From positions 1 through 36,912 of the IMG/VR virus record IMGVR_UViG_3300015371_000103: a stretch of 36,912 nucleotides of DNA. The stretch is one strand, 5' to 3'. Made by a program: the position numbers and the translations under genes. Below the pieces are notes generated by a model that did no database searches, was not told the origin of the DNA, and saw nothing but the letters and a program-made list of their open reading frames with translations. Origin of the DNA: a virus. This document shows positions 1 to 6,234 of the stretch, one piece after another. The stretch's first letter is position 1; every line of letters begins with the position of its first letter.

Positions 1-359
1 GGAATGAACACGGTGCTGTTGTTGCTTCCGCTATTCGCGATCGCCTTCAGCGCCTCGACCATCTCGAACTGCACATAGAGCGGAGTCAGGGTCTTGGCGA
101 TCTCGTCCTGCGCTTCGCGGATACCGATGGAATTCTGGAACCGGATCTGCGCGTGCTGCTTGGCGATCTTGACTCGCTGCTGCTGGTTCTGAATCTGGAT
201 CGCCGTGACCTTTACCTGGTTATGGGCATCGGCCCGCTTCTGGTAGCGCGTCCACGCTTTGCAACCCGAAGCGACACCGACTAGCAACAAGCCGATCAGC
301 AACAAGCCCACCAGGGCGGTTACGCAGAGTCCGATCAGTCGTCCTCCTGTTGAATTCAC
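1..359 (-). CDS. Membrane-anchored coiled-coil protein, 3' end cut by window edge
   Basis: The frame is open from a GTG at 359 to the left edge (119 codons), so the C-terminus is missing. The start overlaps the stop of the upstream gene as GTGA. Residues about 8-28 form one strongly hydrophobic segment rich in Leu, Gly and Val. After it comes a polar, Gln/Lys/Arg-rich stretch likely to be a coiled coil (NQQQRVKIAKQHAQIR). The visible end reads SNNSTVFIP, which resembles the end of SPFH/prohibitin-like or small phage membrane proteins; that resemblance is from memory and weak. The likely topology is a single-pass anchor with a helical domain on one side of the membrane. The role is unknown. 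It is the last gene seen of the operon that begins at the promoter near 3.1 kb. Confidence 0.7.
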   Translation of the reverse strand, partial: MNSTGGRLIGLCVTALVGLLLIGLLLVGVASGCKAWTRYQKRADAHNQVKVTAIQIQNQQQRVKIAKQHAQIRFQNSIGIREAQDEIAKTLTPLYVQFEMVEALKAIANSGSNNSTVFI

Positions 360-592
360 GCGGCGTCCTCCTCGAGAAGTCGTGGCGCAGGAACAGCACC
401 GGGGCGAGCCAGGGAGGTCCCGCCCCGGTCTGCGATTGAGGGGAGCGATGGGGTCGCTCCTTCTGCGTCGGGGGGTGCCAACGCAGGCTGGTTGTGGACA
501 GGGCAGTGCCCACGAAGATGGGTGCAGGGGTAGCGGAAGCCGAAGCCGCTGTAGACGAGGCGACCGCAGACCTGTGGCGGCGAGGAATCCAT
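356..592 (-). CDS. Small Cys/His-containing hypothetical protein (78 aa)
   Basis: It starts at an ATG sharing one base with the stop of the SSB-like gene (TGATG), and its stop overlaps the next GTG. The first third carries three cysteines and three histidines around CTHLRGHCPVH, which could hold a metal ion. The rest is Pro/Ala-rich and low in complexity. I do not recognise a family. The tight overlaps on both sides support it as a real gene, but the C-terminal half is compositionally ordinary for a shadow frame, so confidence is moderate. Confidence 0.55.
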   Translation of the reverse strand: MDSSPPQVCGRLVYSGFGFRYPCTHLRGHCPVHNQPALAPPDAEGATPSLPSIADRGGTSLARPGAVPAPRLLEEDAA

Positions 593-1086
593 CAGAACGG
601 AAAGTCCTCGTCACCTAGTAGGCCGCTGGTTCCGAGCAAGTCGACGTAGACGTCGTAGGCGTACTTCTTGGTCATGTCGAAGATCAGCGCGTGCGACCAT
701 TCCCGCGCGGGTGCGTGAGCGATTTCAATCTTGGCGAGTTCGACCGCGCGCTCCCAAGCCACGCAAAGCAAGATCCGCTTGGCGTCGTTCGGCGCTGACT
801 GCCCCTTGACGTACTCGCCAGTTCCGAGCGGCGGTGTCTCGGCCGCCTCCGGCTCTGCCGGCTTGATCGCCGTGAGGTTCCGACCCTTGTCGGTCGTCTT
901 GAACTCGATCTCGGCCTTGTGGTCCTCGAGCTTCTTCGCGTCATCGAAGAGCGTCGAGTTGTTGAACCACGAGAAGAGGTCGTCGTTGCCGTCGACCAGG
1001 CCGTACATCGTCCACTTGCCCTTCGCGTTCGTGCCTTCCTTGACGCGCTTGACCTCCTTGACCATGACGGTGGCGGTCTCGCTCAT
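592..1086 (-). CDS. Single-stranded DNA-binding-like protein (OB-fold, acidic C-terminal tip)
   Basis: A 164-residue protein. The N-terminal half alternates beta-type segments (VMVKEVKRVKEG, KWTMYGLVDG, AEIEFKTTDKG, NLTAIKPAE) as expected of an OB fold. The middle is a Pro/Glu-rich linker, then a helical region with Trp and Tyr. The last residues, GDEDFPF, match the acidic tip ending in Pro-Phe through which bacterial and phage SSB proteins recruit replication and repair partners. I infer that it coats single-stranded DNA during phage replication. The ATG overlaps the upstream stop as ATGA. The helical C-terminal half is unusual for a plain SSB, so a related recombination or annealing protein is possible. 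Confidence is good for nucleic-acid binding and moderate for SSB. Confidence 0.65.
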   Translation of the reverse strand: MSETATVMVKEVKRVKEGTNAKGKWTMYGLVDGNDDLFSWFNNSTLFDDAKKLEDHKAEIEFKTTDKGRNLTAIKPAEPEAAETPPLGTGEYVKGQSAPNDAKRILLCVAWERAVELAKIEIAHAPAREWSHALIFDMTKKYAYDVYVDLLGTSGLLGDEDFPF

Positions 1087-1298
1087 TTCTCCTCCTGAAC
1101 CATCACGGACATGCCCTGCACCACGAGCACTTGGTTGTCAGGAAAGAAGTCCTTGGCGCGGCGCTTGATCTGCTCGGCAGCCTCCATCGACAGACGTTGG
1201 TCTGTTGAGAACACGACCTTGTCGCCGGGCTTTAGGCGGATCGTCTCGACCTGGAACTGCTCGCCATCCACGTCGACATAGAGGCTCGGCTTACTCAT
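1083..1298 (-). CDS. Hypothetical protein (71 aa), upstream of SSB-like gene
   Basis: A short protein starting at an ATG overlapping the upstream stop (ATGA) and overlapping the SSB-like gene in the same way. It begins with beta-type segments (SLYVDVDGEQFQVETIRLKPGDKVVF), then an amphipathic helix (MEAAEQIKRRAKDFF), then a closing strand (NQVLVVQGMSVMVQ). This order suggests a small alpha/beta fold. No family is recognised. Its place directly before an SSB-like gene makes a role in DNA metabolism possible, but that is context only. Confidence 0.65.
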   Translation of the reverse strand: MSKPSLYVDVDGEQFQVETIRLKPGDKVVFSTDQRLSMEAAEQIKRRAKDFFPDNQVLVVQGMSVMVQEEK

Positions 1299-1414
1299 CG
1301 CTTCGGCCTCTTCTTCGCAGTGCAGACCACGACCAGGATCAGCTGCGCGTGCTCCTCGATGTCGATCGGCGAGTCAGGGCAGCAGTTGCGCAGGAGTCGT
1401 TCGTAGATGCTCAT
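1295..1414 (-). CDS. Very small hypothetical protein (39 aa)
   Basis: An ATG two bases after the stop of the winged-helix gene opens a 39-codon frame whose stop overlaps the next ATG (ATGA). The sequence has MSIYERLLRNCC, an acidic middle (DIEEHAQ), a hydrophobic run (LILVVV) and a basic tail (KKRPKR). The support is position: it fills the gap between two genes exactly with the junction style used throughout the window. No function can be named. Confidence 0.5.
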   Translation of the reverse strand: MSIYERLLRNCCPDSPIDIEEHAQLILVVVCTAKKRPKR

Positions 1415-1416
1415 GG

Positions 1417-1812
1417 TCAGGCCCAGTCCGGTGTCCTCGGGTACGTGAAAAGAGACTCCGGAGAGCGCACGGGTAGCGGCGAGGGATGAACGTCCTCGCC
1501 TTCACGCGGCAGAGATGAGTCACCCACAAGACGCGCAGAGCCCGTTATGACCAGGTCGTCCACGCTCTCCGAAGATTCGCTCGAAGGGACCGCGTACTCG
1601 CCGCAAGCCGCGGCCCCTTCCAACGAACCGACGAGCTGGTAGACGGAGACGTTCTCGCCGTGCTCGCGTGCCGTCCAGCAGGCGATGTTGTGGCCCTTGC
1701 GCCGCAGGTCTGCGACCCGCGAGTGGGCGATCACGCCGAGCCGGTAGAGCTCGTGATGCGTGTGCGGCTTGCCGTCGCTGAGGAGCGTGAGCACCTTCTC
1801 GCAGTGGGTCAC
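1417..1812 (-). CDS. Winged helix-turn-helix DNA-binding protein (131 aa)
   Basis: Residues 1-65 form a compact winged helix: CEKVLTLLSDGKPHTHHEL, then RVADLRRKGHNIACW, then a wing rich in polar residues ending in VSVYQLVG. This resembles the short phage HTH domains in which a recognition helix is followed by 'LRxxGhxI' and a beta hairpin (an HTH_39-like pattern from memory). The remaining 65 residues are acidic, Ser/Pro-rich and probably disordered. I chose the GTG at 1812 because it overlaps the upstream stop as GTGA; a longer form starting at 1836 would overlap the neighbour by more. It is probably a transcriptional regulator or a DNA-binding accessory of replication. Confidence 0.7.
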   Translation of the reverse strand: MTHCEKVLTLLSDGKPHTHHELYRLGVIAHSRVADLRRKGHNIACWTAREHGENVSVYQLVGSLEGAAACGEYAVPSSESSESVDDLVITGSARLVGDSSLPREGEDVHPSPLPVRSPESLFTYPRTPDWA

Positions 1813-2027
1813 GCTGCCTCCTTCCGCTTGCACCATTCCGCTGCATGCGAAAGCTGGGCAGCGAAGTCAAAGGCCTGCTCAGCTTCGAGGTAGATCCTGG
1901 CCGCGCCGTAGGTCCCACCGTCGATCGAGACCGCTACCATCGCGCCACTTGGACTGACGCTCGGAAAGATCTCCCAAGTGACCGCTTCCAACTTGGTCTT
2001 TCCGGTTTCCATCTTGGCCTCGGTCAC
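1809..2027 (-). CDS. Hypothetical protein (72 aa)
   Basis: A 72-residue alpha/beta protein starting at a GTG overlapping the stop of the LexA-like gene, with a GTGA overlap into the next gene. It has a beta-rich N-terminal half ([30 protein letters not shown]) followed by one amphipathic helix ([21 protein letters not shown]). Similar short proteins are common among phage early genes. No function is assigned. It is cotranscribed with two DNA-binding proteins, one on each side. Confidence 0.65.
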   Translation of the reverse strand: MTEAKMETGKTKLEAVTWEIFPSVSPSGAMVAVSIDGGTYGAARIYLEAEQAFDFAAQLSHAAEWCKRKEAA

Positions 2028-2215
2028 GCCGCCTCCTTGACCACGATCCTGCGCTCACGCCCGCGCCGCTCGATCAGACCGCGCTTCTCCAGCCCGTAGA
2101 GGTGGACGTAGACCGTCGACGGCGAGGACAGACCGACTGCGTCTGCGATCTCCCGCACCGTGGGCGAGTGCCCGCAGGAGCGGATGTACTCGAGGATGCG
2201 GTCGGACGTGCTCAA
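2024..2215 (-). CDS. Stand-alone LexA-type DNA-binding domain (63 aa)
   Basis: The whole protein matches the N-terminal winged-helix domain of Lex[25 protein letters not shown], then [22 protein letters not shown]. The key LexA features are the SPTVREIA helix and the 'SxxTVxxHLxxLExxGxI' recognition helix and wing. There is no linker, no Ala-Gly cleavage site and no Ser-Lys peptidase domain, so it cannot be inactivated by RecA-stimulated self-cleavage as full LexA is. The TTG at 2215 is preferred because it overlaps the upstream stop (TTGA); a GTG at 2227 would add four residues. It may bind SOS-box-like or phage operators. What it regulates is unknown. Confidence 0.8.
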   Translation of the reverse strand: MSTSDRILEYIRSCGHSPTVREIADAVGLSSPSTVYVHLYGLEKRGLIERRGRERRIVVKEAA

Positions 2216-2304
2216 CGAGTCCACCACCGCATCCAGACATAGACGCCTGCGACCTGCAACCCGAAGCAGACTCCGGCGAGGGCGTAGAGCGTCCGCTCGC
2301 TCAT
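2212..2304 (-). CDS. Tiny membrane peptide (30 aa)
   Basis: A 30-codon frame from an ATG overlapping the upstream stop (ATGA) to a stop overlapping the next TTG (TTGA). It has a single hydrophobic stretch of about 17 residues ([19 protein letters not shown]) and a Trp/Arg-rich end (MRWWTR). It fits exactly between its neighbours in the junction style of the operon, which is the main evidence. A membrane peptide is likely; the function is unknown. Confidence 0.5.
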   Translation of the reverse strand: MSERTLYALAGVCFGLQVAGVYVWMRWWTR

Positions 2305-2627
2305 ACGATCACCCAGTGGTCGGCGTACTTGGCGCACTTCCATGTACGGCCTTGGTAGACCGTGCTGGAACCCCACCATGAAGAGTTGCAAGGCGGGAGG
2401 CTTGAGCCACCGTCGCCGACGTTGGCAGAGCCGACACCGTGCGTCACCTTCGGCTTGTCAGGGCAGACCCACTGGCGCGGCGAGGCGTGGAAGCAACCCG
2501 ACGCACTGTGCAGAGCGACAGACCGAACGTGCGCGACATCGTGAGACTTCACAGCGTGCCGTGGTGCTGCCAAGGCTGTGGGAGTCGCGACTGCGGCGAG
2601 CGCAGCGAAGAAGATTGCGCGCTTCAT
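2301..2627 (-). CDS. Small secreted protein with signal peptide (108 aa)
   Basis: Residues 1-21 are a classical signal peptide: MKRA, a hydrophobic core of Ala, Val and Phe, and an ALAAP cleavage region. The mature part of about 87 residues has four cysteines ([32 protein letters not shown]) and many Trp, Ser and Gly residues. This suggests a small disulphide-stabilised exported protein. It starts at an ATG overlapping the stop of the ribbon-helix-helix gene. I do not recognise the family. Exported early phage proteins can alter the host surface or block a second infection, but nothing here proves that. Confidence 0.7.
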   Translation of the reverse strand: MKRAIFFAALAAVATPTALAAPRHAVKSHDVAHVRSVALHSASGCFHASPRQWVCPDKPKVTHGVGSANVGDGGSSLPPCNSSWWGSSTVYQGRTWKCAKYADHWVIV

Positions 2628-2788
2628 GCGGCCTTCCCGTTGCGGTGGGTTTCTAGGTAGTCCTTCACGATGAACCGGACTTCGGCTGCGAGACTGCGTT
2701 CGTTCTCCTTCGCGCGCTTCTGCAGCACGGTGACAGTCTCAGGCTCAAGCCGGACGCGGACGTTCTGTAGGTCTGACGTGATTGCCAT
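2624..2788 (-). CDS. Ribbon-helix-helix (Arc/CopG-like) DNA-binding protein (54 aa)
   Basis: Only 54 residues: a strand (NVRVRLEPE), helix A (TVTVLQKRAKENER), a turn, and helix B beginning SLAAEVRFIVKDYLE. This is the standard ribbon-helix-helix plan, where the alternating residues of the strand enter the DNA major groove as a dimer. The ATG follows the upstream stop directly (TAA ATG), and its stop overlaps the secreted-protein gene. It is the second gene after the promoter at 3.1 kb, so autoregulation of that promoter is an obvious hypothesis. The same arrangement, small gene(s) then a ribbon-helix-helix gene behind a promoter, occurs at 31.2-30.6 kb. Confidence 0.75.
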   Translation of the reverse strand: MAITSDLQNVRVRLEPETVTVLQKRAKENERSLAAEVRFIVKDYLETHRNGKAA

Positions 2789-3043
2789 TTAGGGCAAGCG
2801 AACGATGTCGTCCCCGATGAGCTTGGCGTTCGCCTCCGCTGCCTCTAGGGCGTCGTGGAGCATCTTGAAGCCCTCTTCGCCACCAGCACCGCGAAAGTCG
2901 CAGATGCACGCATCGGTCCAGTCGGGCTGGTTGTCGTCAGTCCAGTCGACGGTCTCCAGAATCTCGCCCTTCTCGTCGCGAGCGATGGCGCTCGATCCGA
3001 TGACGAGGTAAACGGTGGGCTGTGCGATTGCGGTGCTGGTCAT
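2789..3043 (-). CDS. First gene of left operon, acidic hypothetical protein (84 aa)
   Basis: It starts at an ATG preceded by a good ribosome-binding site (GGGAGG, six bases before the start) and about 40 bases after the strong promoter at 3080-3108. The 84-residue sequence has beta-type segments (TVYLVIGSSAIARDE, GEILETVDWTDDNQPDW), one CICDF motif and an acidic helix (FKMLHDALEAAEANAKLI). The protein is acidic. No family is recognised. Its first position after the promoter suggests early, high expression. Confidence 0.7.
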   Translation of the reverse strand: MTSTAIAQPTVYLVIGSSAIARDEKGEILETVDWTDDNQPDWTDACICDFRGAGGEEGFKMLHDALEAAEANAKLIGDDIVRLP

Positions 3044-3074
3044 CTTGTGCCTCCCTAGTCGTTGGACTAACTGC

Positions 3075-3117
3075 GCCCCACTATAAACCCCGGGGCAGAC
3101 CGTGTCAAGAGTGGGGC
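3075..3117. promoter_or_regulatory. 8-bp inverted repeat bracketing the left promoter (operator candidate)
   Basis: The arms gccccact (3075-3082) and agtggggc (3110-3117) are perfect inverse complements separated by 27 bases. One arm overlaps the -10 element and the other abuts the -35 element. A further palindrome, ccccgggg (3088-3095), lies in the promoter spacer. This is the layout expected for repressor binding sites, but the protein that would bind is not known. Confidence 0.5.
3080..3108 (-). promoter_or_regulatory. Sigma70-type promoter of the left operon
   Basis: On the minus strand there is TTGACA (3108-3103), a spacer of exactly 17 bases, and TATAGT (3085-3080). This is 6/6 and 5/6 to the vegetative consensus at ideal spacing, in a high-GC genome where such a match is rare by chance. 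It lies in one of only two gene-free gaps and faces the downstream gene. Transcription should begin near 3073. Confidence 0.85.
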
Positions 3118-3118
3118 A

Positions 3119-3346
3119 TCAACAGGTCGGCAACTGCAGGCAGACGAGCGTGCGCAAGGCGGCGATCTGATCGTCCTGCTTGCTCTCTCTGGCCTCGAGG
3201 CTCGACGCCCGCTTCTCCAGCTTCGCCACCCGCTTCTCGAGCAGAGCAACGCGAGTTCGTAGAGGCTTCGTTTGCATCGAGCCGGACATGCCCGCGCTCG
3301 GAAGCCAGAAGATCATCGACGCCAAGATGATCGCTGTGTGTCTCAT
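3119..3346 (-). CDS. Exported or membrane-anchored coiled-coil protein (75 aa)
   Basis: The N-terminus (residues 1-20) is a hydrophobic export or anchor segment (TAIILASMIFWLPSAG). Residues 28-65 are a clear heptad coiled coil (VALLEKRVAKLEKR, then SSLEARESKQDDQIAAL). The tail carries two cysteines (LVCLQLPTC). There is no lipobox before the coiled coil, so it is not a standard outer-membrane spanin lipoprotein. It is the last gene of the lysis module, followed by the left promoter. It could be a spanin-like or lysis-timing protein; this is inferred from topology and position only. Confidence 0.65.
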   Translation of the reverse strand: MRHTAIILASMIFWLPSAGMSGSMQTKPLRTRVALLEKRVAKLEKRASSLEARESKQDDQIAALRTLVCLQLPTC

Positions 3347-3351
3347 CGGAC

Positions 3352-3708
3352 CTACTTTCCGCAGTCGAGCGAGTTCAACGCCTTTCGTGTTCGGATGGAG
3401 TTCTCGTAGGAGCGGCGCTGGGCTGAGATGCTGGCGCGGATCTCGCCCTTGCTGAAACCGAACGCGCCGCTCGGGTGCCTGTGCAGGAAGACAACGCCGT
3501 TCAGGATCGACTGGCGCTGCCCCTTGATCCTGTTCTCGAGGTCGAGCCGCAGAGCGCAGAGTGCGGTCAGCGCCGTTGCGTTCCTGTCGATCCGCTGCCC
3601 GCCGATGTAGAAGCGGTAACCGAGTAAGCCGGCGATCCCAGCGGCCAGGGCGACTATCGTCACGAACAGCCGCCAGCCGTGCTTGTTTGGCCCGAACAGC
3701 CTATCCAT
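3352..3708 (-). CDS. Single-pass membrane protein of the lysis region (118 aa)
   Basis: A short cytoplasmic start (MDRLFGPNKHGWR) is followed by one transmembrane segment at about residues 13-31 (LFVTIVALAAGIAGLLGYRFYI) and a basic, mostly helical domain of about 85 residues with two cysteines. The ATG overlaps the stop of the XhlA-like gene by eight bases. Similar short anchored proteins follow lysis genes in many actinophages, but I cannot name a family. Roles as a second holin, an antiholin or a spanin-like partner are all possible. Confidence 0.7.
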   Translation of the reverse strand: MDRLFGPNKHGWRLFVTIVALAAGIAGLLGYRFYIGGQRIDRNATALTALCALRLDLENRIKGQRQSILNGVVFLHRHPSGAFGFSKGEIRASISAQRRSYENSIRTRKALNSLDCGK

Positions 3709-4009
3709 GCGGGATCAGCAGCAGGAAGACGGTCAGCGACCCCAGCATCGTCAGCATCGCTCCGATCAGCGCGCGGGTCTGCCACTTCGAGCGGTCGTCG
3801 CTTTCGTCGAGGCGGCGAGCCGCTCGAGTGTCGCTTTCGTCCAGACGCTTCATAATTCGCGCTTCCAACTGAGAGAGCTCACGATCGAGATCGTTCAATC
3901 GCTGTTGCACGACGGCGGGCTCGTATTTTTCGAGGCGCTCGAGCCGCCGCTCATGGTCCCTCAACTGGAATCCAACGCCGTTACCTCCTCCCGTAGGCTC
4001 ACTTCGCAC
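3701..4009 (-). CDS. XhlA-like coiled coil with C-terminal membrane anchor (about 102 aa)
   Basis: The reliable part is a long charged coiled coil (HERRLERLEKY, DLDRELSQLEARIMKRLDESD, with the DESD motif repeated) followed by a C-terminal transmembrane segment (ALIGAMLTMLGSLTVFLLLIP). This order matches XhlA/haemolysin-type proteins, which help holins in Bacillus phage PBSX. The start is uncertain. The GTG at 4009 gives 102 residues; a TTG at 3964 would give 87 and overlaps the stop of a tiny upstream frame. A strong GGGAGGAGG lies between these two candidates, so neither start is well placed for it. It sits just after the cell-wall hydrolases, which supports a lysis role. Confidence 0.65.
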   Translation of the reverse strand: MRSEPTGGGNGVGFQLRDHERRLERLEKYEPAVVQQRLNDLDRELSQLEARIMKRLDESDTRAARRLDESDDRSKWQTRALIGAMLTMLGSLTVFLLLIPHG

Positions 4010-4023
4010 GCCAACTACCCGCT

Positions 4024-4509
4024 CTAGCCGCCTAGAGCCTTGACCGCCGCAGCGATCCGTTCGTCGAGCTCGCTGATGTGTTGGTTGGCCGCATCCAGCG
4101 CGTGCTTGAAGTCGTCGGCCGAGCGACCGTTCTGCCATGCCTGGTACGCCAGAGACGCGACCGGGAAGAACTCCTTGGCGGCGCCGGAGTTGTAGGCAGC
4201 CCAGGCCGTGAACTTCGTCCCGCTCGCGCTCAGCTTCGTGAAGGCGTAGGCAGCGGCCTTGACCGGATCGTCGCAGTCGGCGTCGGAGATGTCCTTGTGG
4301 ACCGAGTTCAACTGCAGCCAACCCCGGTCGACTGAGCCGTCGTCGTTGACGTGCCGGGCCACGGCATTCATCACGCAGCCGTGACGATCGAGGCGTGACT
4401 CGCCCATCCCGATCGCGACGATCCAGATGATCCCGTGGTTGTAGGAAAACCCTCCCTGCGAAGCAGCAGAGACTGCGTCGATCGCTTGTAGTGGAACGGG
4501 GTCGGGCAT
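4024..4509 (-). CDS. Lysozyme-like / lytic transglycosylase domain protein (161 aa)
   Basis: The sequence shows the pattern of small transglycosylase-like enzymes: a catalytic-type Glu in GMGESRLD (E37), then DRGWLQLNSVH, then AAYAFTKLSASG and FTAWAAYNSG. These correspond to the goose-lysozyme/SLT fold, where the Glu cleaves the MurNAc-GlcNAc bond of peptidoglycan. The C-terminal 45 residues are a helical tail (DDFKHALDAANQHISELDERI). No signal peptide is present, consistent with release through a holin. The ATG overlaps the endolysin stop (TGATG). It may be a second endolysin component working with the peptidase upstream. Confidence 0.75.
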   Translation of the reverse strand: MPDPVPLQAIDAVSAASQGGFSYNHGIIWIVAIGMGESRLDRHGCVMNAVARHVNDDGSVDRGWLQLNSVHKDISDADCDDPVKAAAYAFTKLSASGTKFTAWAAYNSGAAKEFFPVASLAYQAWQNGRSADDFKHALDAANQHISELDERIAAAVKALGG

Positions 4510-5210
4510 CAGAGATACCTCCGGCAGTGAGTGACCGTCCGGTAGCCGGTTGGCTCCCAGCGCGGACCCCTGCTCGAGCCGTGCTCGATCACGAAGCCGT
4601 TGCCGATGTAGATACCGACGTGGTCCGGGTGGTCGTAGAAGACGAGGTCGGCCGGCCGCAGCTGGGCGATCGAAACCGGCGTCCCGTGCGCGAGCAGCGT
4701 GTCCGTATTGCCCGAGCCGTTGTAACCGAGGTGGTTCGGGTCTGGTGCCTTCGCCGCCTTGTAGGCCATCGTGGAAAAGCCCGAGCAATCGGTGTGCATC
4801 GGCAGCGACCACGGGTTCGAGGGCATCGGCCGTACCTGGGCGTAGCCGATCTGGCCCTCGTTGCGCACGCCCCAGCGCGCGTAGTCGCAGACGAGGTCGC
4901 GCTTCGAGGTCGGCTTCGGCCGTCTAGCCGCGCGTCGGACGAGGAAGGCAGGCGGCAGCACCCAGCCGCCTCTTTCCTTCAGCAGCAGGTAGTGGTAGAG
5001 GCGGGTCCCGAAGACCGGGACGATCGCTGACGAGGGGTAGCCGAGTTGCCACTTGGCCCGCTTGATCGCAGCCGCCATCTGGTCTCCGAAGATCCCGTCT
5101 CGAGGGCCGGGATGGAAGTTGCCGAACCGTCCCTCCGCGAGCAGATACTGGGCGTCATGGACTGGGCCGTGTTTGGCCTTGTCCTTGTTTCCGAGGACGA
5201 GCGTCTTCAC
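4509..5210 (-). CDS. Endolysin: peptidoglycan-binding domain plus NlpC/P60 peptidase (233 aa)
   Basis: The N-terminal region (about 15-60) looks like a peptidoglycan-binding repeat (VHDAQYLLAEG, DGIFGDQMAAAIKRAKWQLG). The C-terminal region has the NlpC/P60 signature: the nucleophile in HTDCSGFS (C142), RPADLVFYDHPDHVGIYIGNG containing the catalytic His, and a closing HGSS. Such enzymes cut the gamma-D-Glu to diamino-acid bond in stem peptides. The GTG at 5210 is chosen because it overlaps the upstream stop (GTGA); the longer frame to 5528 has the composition of a shadow of the neighbouring gene. With the holin and the lysozyme-like gene it forms the lysis core. Confidence 0.85.
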   Translation of the reverse strand: MKTLVLGNKDKAKHGPVHDAQYLLAEGRFGNFHPGPRDGIFGDQMAAAIKRAKWQLGYPSSAIVPVFGTRLYHYLLLKERGGWVLPPAFLVRRAARRPKPTSKRDLVCDYARWGVRNEGQIGYAQVRPMPSNPWSLPMHTDCSGFSTMAYKAAKAPDPNHLGYNGSGNTDTLLAHGTPVSIAQLRPADLVFYDHPDHVGIYIGNGFVIEHGSSRGPRWEPTGYRTVTHCRRYL

Positions 5211-5959
5211 AGCCTCGAGAGCGCGTCCTTCAGGCCTGCCTGGTCGATGTGGCGGACGTTGAAGCCGGCCGCGGTCATCTGCTCGAACGAGAGCGGAACC
5301 CAGGCCTCGTCGTTGTAGCGCTCGTAGAAGCGCTTCGTCATCCGCTGCTTGCGCCGCCAGGTGATGCAGGAGCACTCCGTGGTCGGGTCCATCGAGCCGA
5401 CAATCGGCACGTCGTGCCCGCCCTCGATGTTGGAGTCTCCGACGTCGTCCCAGACCTCGCCCGCGTGCCATTGGTCCAGCGCCGAGCTCGGGACCTCGAA
5501 GCCGATCTCGACCGCGCCGAACGTCCATACGCAGCGCAGCATCAGCGAGAAGTTCCCGGCCGGGATGCGGGCGTATGCGTCGATCTTGTGCCGCTTGCCG
5601 TTCGAGTCGATGACACCGGTCTTGCGCCGGTAGCTCAGCGCCTCCTGCACGACCGTGCCCTGGTCGGAGTTCGGGTCCTTCGGGTTGTAGCCCGTGACCG
5701 CCGAGTAGTCGGCCAGCGTGTTCTCCTTCGTGAAGGACACCGGATGCCCGGCGAGCTTGTTCCAGAGCATCGTCTGGTGGTCGGCACTGGCGAAGACACA
5801 GTCGCCGACGTAGTCGTTGCCGAGCATCCGCCAGTCGGTGAAGAGCGTTCCGTAGCCGAAGCGCTTCGACGGCAGCGGTGGCAGCGCGATCAGGAAGCTG
5901 GTGAGCTTCAGATCGCTCGGCTTGCTGACCGCCGGCTTCTTGCCGAGCGCGACGGGCAT
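5207..5959 (-). CDS. Putative papain-like cysteine peptidase of the lysis module (250 aa)
   Basis: The motifs LGNDYVGDCVFASADH (Cys54 after GD) and IEGGHDVPIVG (His182) give the Cys-His order of papain/C39-like folds, and a late Trp/Asn-rich region could complete the active site. Related phage and actinobacterial proteins with 'GNDxxGDCxxA' are known beside endolysins, as far as I recall. No cell-wall binding domain is evident. It lies between the holin and the endolysin, with TGATG and GTGA overlaps on either side. It is probably a cell-wall or protein-directed peptidase helping lysis, but a virion-associated role cannot be excluded. Confidence 0.65.
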   Translation of the reverse strand: MPVALGKKPAVSKPSDLKLTSFLIALPPLPSKRFGYGTLFTDWRMLGNDYVGDCVFASADHQTMLWNKLAGHPVSFTKENTLADYSAVTGYNPKDPNSDQGTVVQEALSYRRKTGVIDSNGKRHKIDAYARIPAGNFSLMLRCVWTFGAVEIGFEVPSSALDQWHAGEVWDDVGDSNIEGGHDVPIVGSMDPTTECSCITWRRKQRMTKRFYERYNDEAWVPLSFEQMTAAGFNVRHIDQAGLKDALSRL

Positions 5960-6192
5960 CAGACGTTGACGTTCGGGTTACTTGCCGCTGCCGCGGCGGC
6001 GACCTTGGAGCGACCGTGCCGGATGACTGCGTCCGCGATCATCCAGGCTGCGGTGATGCCGGTCGAGGCAACCTGCAGGATGAACTGCGAGGTGTTGTTG
6101 TCGACCACGCCCATCGTGACCAGCTGGGCCACGACCCAGCCGACTGCGGCCAGGATCTGTGCGAGCGTGATGTCAGGCGTCTTGAATCCCAT
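5959..6192 (-). CDS. Holin (77 aa)
   Basis: A 77-residue protein with two hydrophobic helices: residues about 9-30 (ITLAQILAAVGWVVAQLVTM) and about 37-58 (FILQVASTGITAAWMIADAV). They are joined by a short polar turn and followed by a basic start to the C-tail (IRHGRSK) and an Ala/Asn-rich end. Size, topology and the position directly before the cell-wall hydrolases fit actinophage holins. It has its own ribosome-binding site (GAAAGGAG). A copy of the 13-nt motif lies 29 bases upstream, overlapping the stop of the previous gene; this is the only copy not close to a start codon. Confidence 0.8.
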   Translation of the reverse strand: MGFKTPDITLAQILAAVGWVVAQLVTMGVVDNNTSQFILQVASTGITAAWMIADAVIRHGRSKVAAAAAASNPNVNV

Positions 6193-6221
6193 CGGGGACT
6201 CCTTTCAAAGGGTTGTCGCCT

Positions 6222-6234
6222 TGCCTATCGGCTT
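6222..6234 (-). repeat. 13-nt start-associated-type motif, copy 1
   Basis: AAGCCGATAGGCA on the minus strand. With the preceding T at 6235 it forms the TAA stop of the hub-like tail gene. The next start (holin ATG, 6192) is 29 bases further on and has a separate GAAAGGAG site, so this copy is the exception to the start-proximal rule. Confidence 0.9.

Noticed and set aside
3075-3117. Rho-independent terminator between lysis genes and left operon
   Set aside because: The inverted repeat has a 27-base loop and no T-run after it, and its arms coincide with promoter elements. I saw no convincing terminator anywhere in the window.
5211-5528. N-terminal extension of the endolysin gene
   Set aside because: Composition is that of a shadow of the papain-like gene; the GTG at 5210 overlaps its stop as GTGA.
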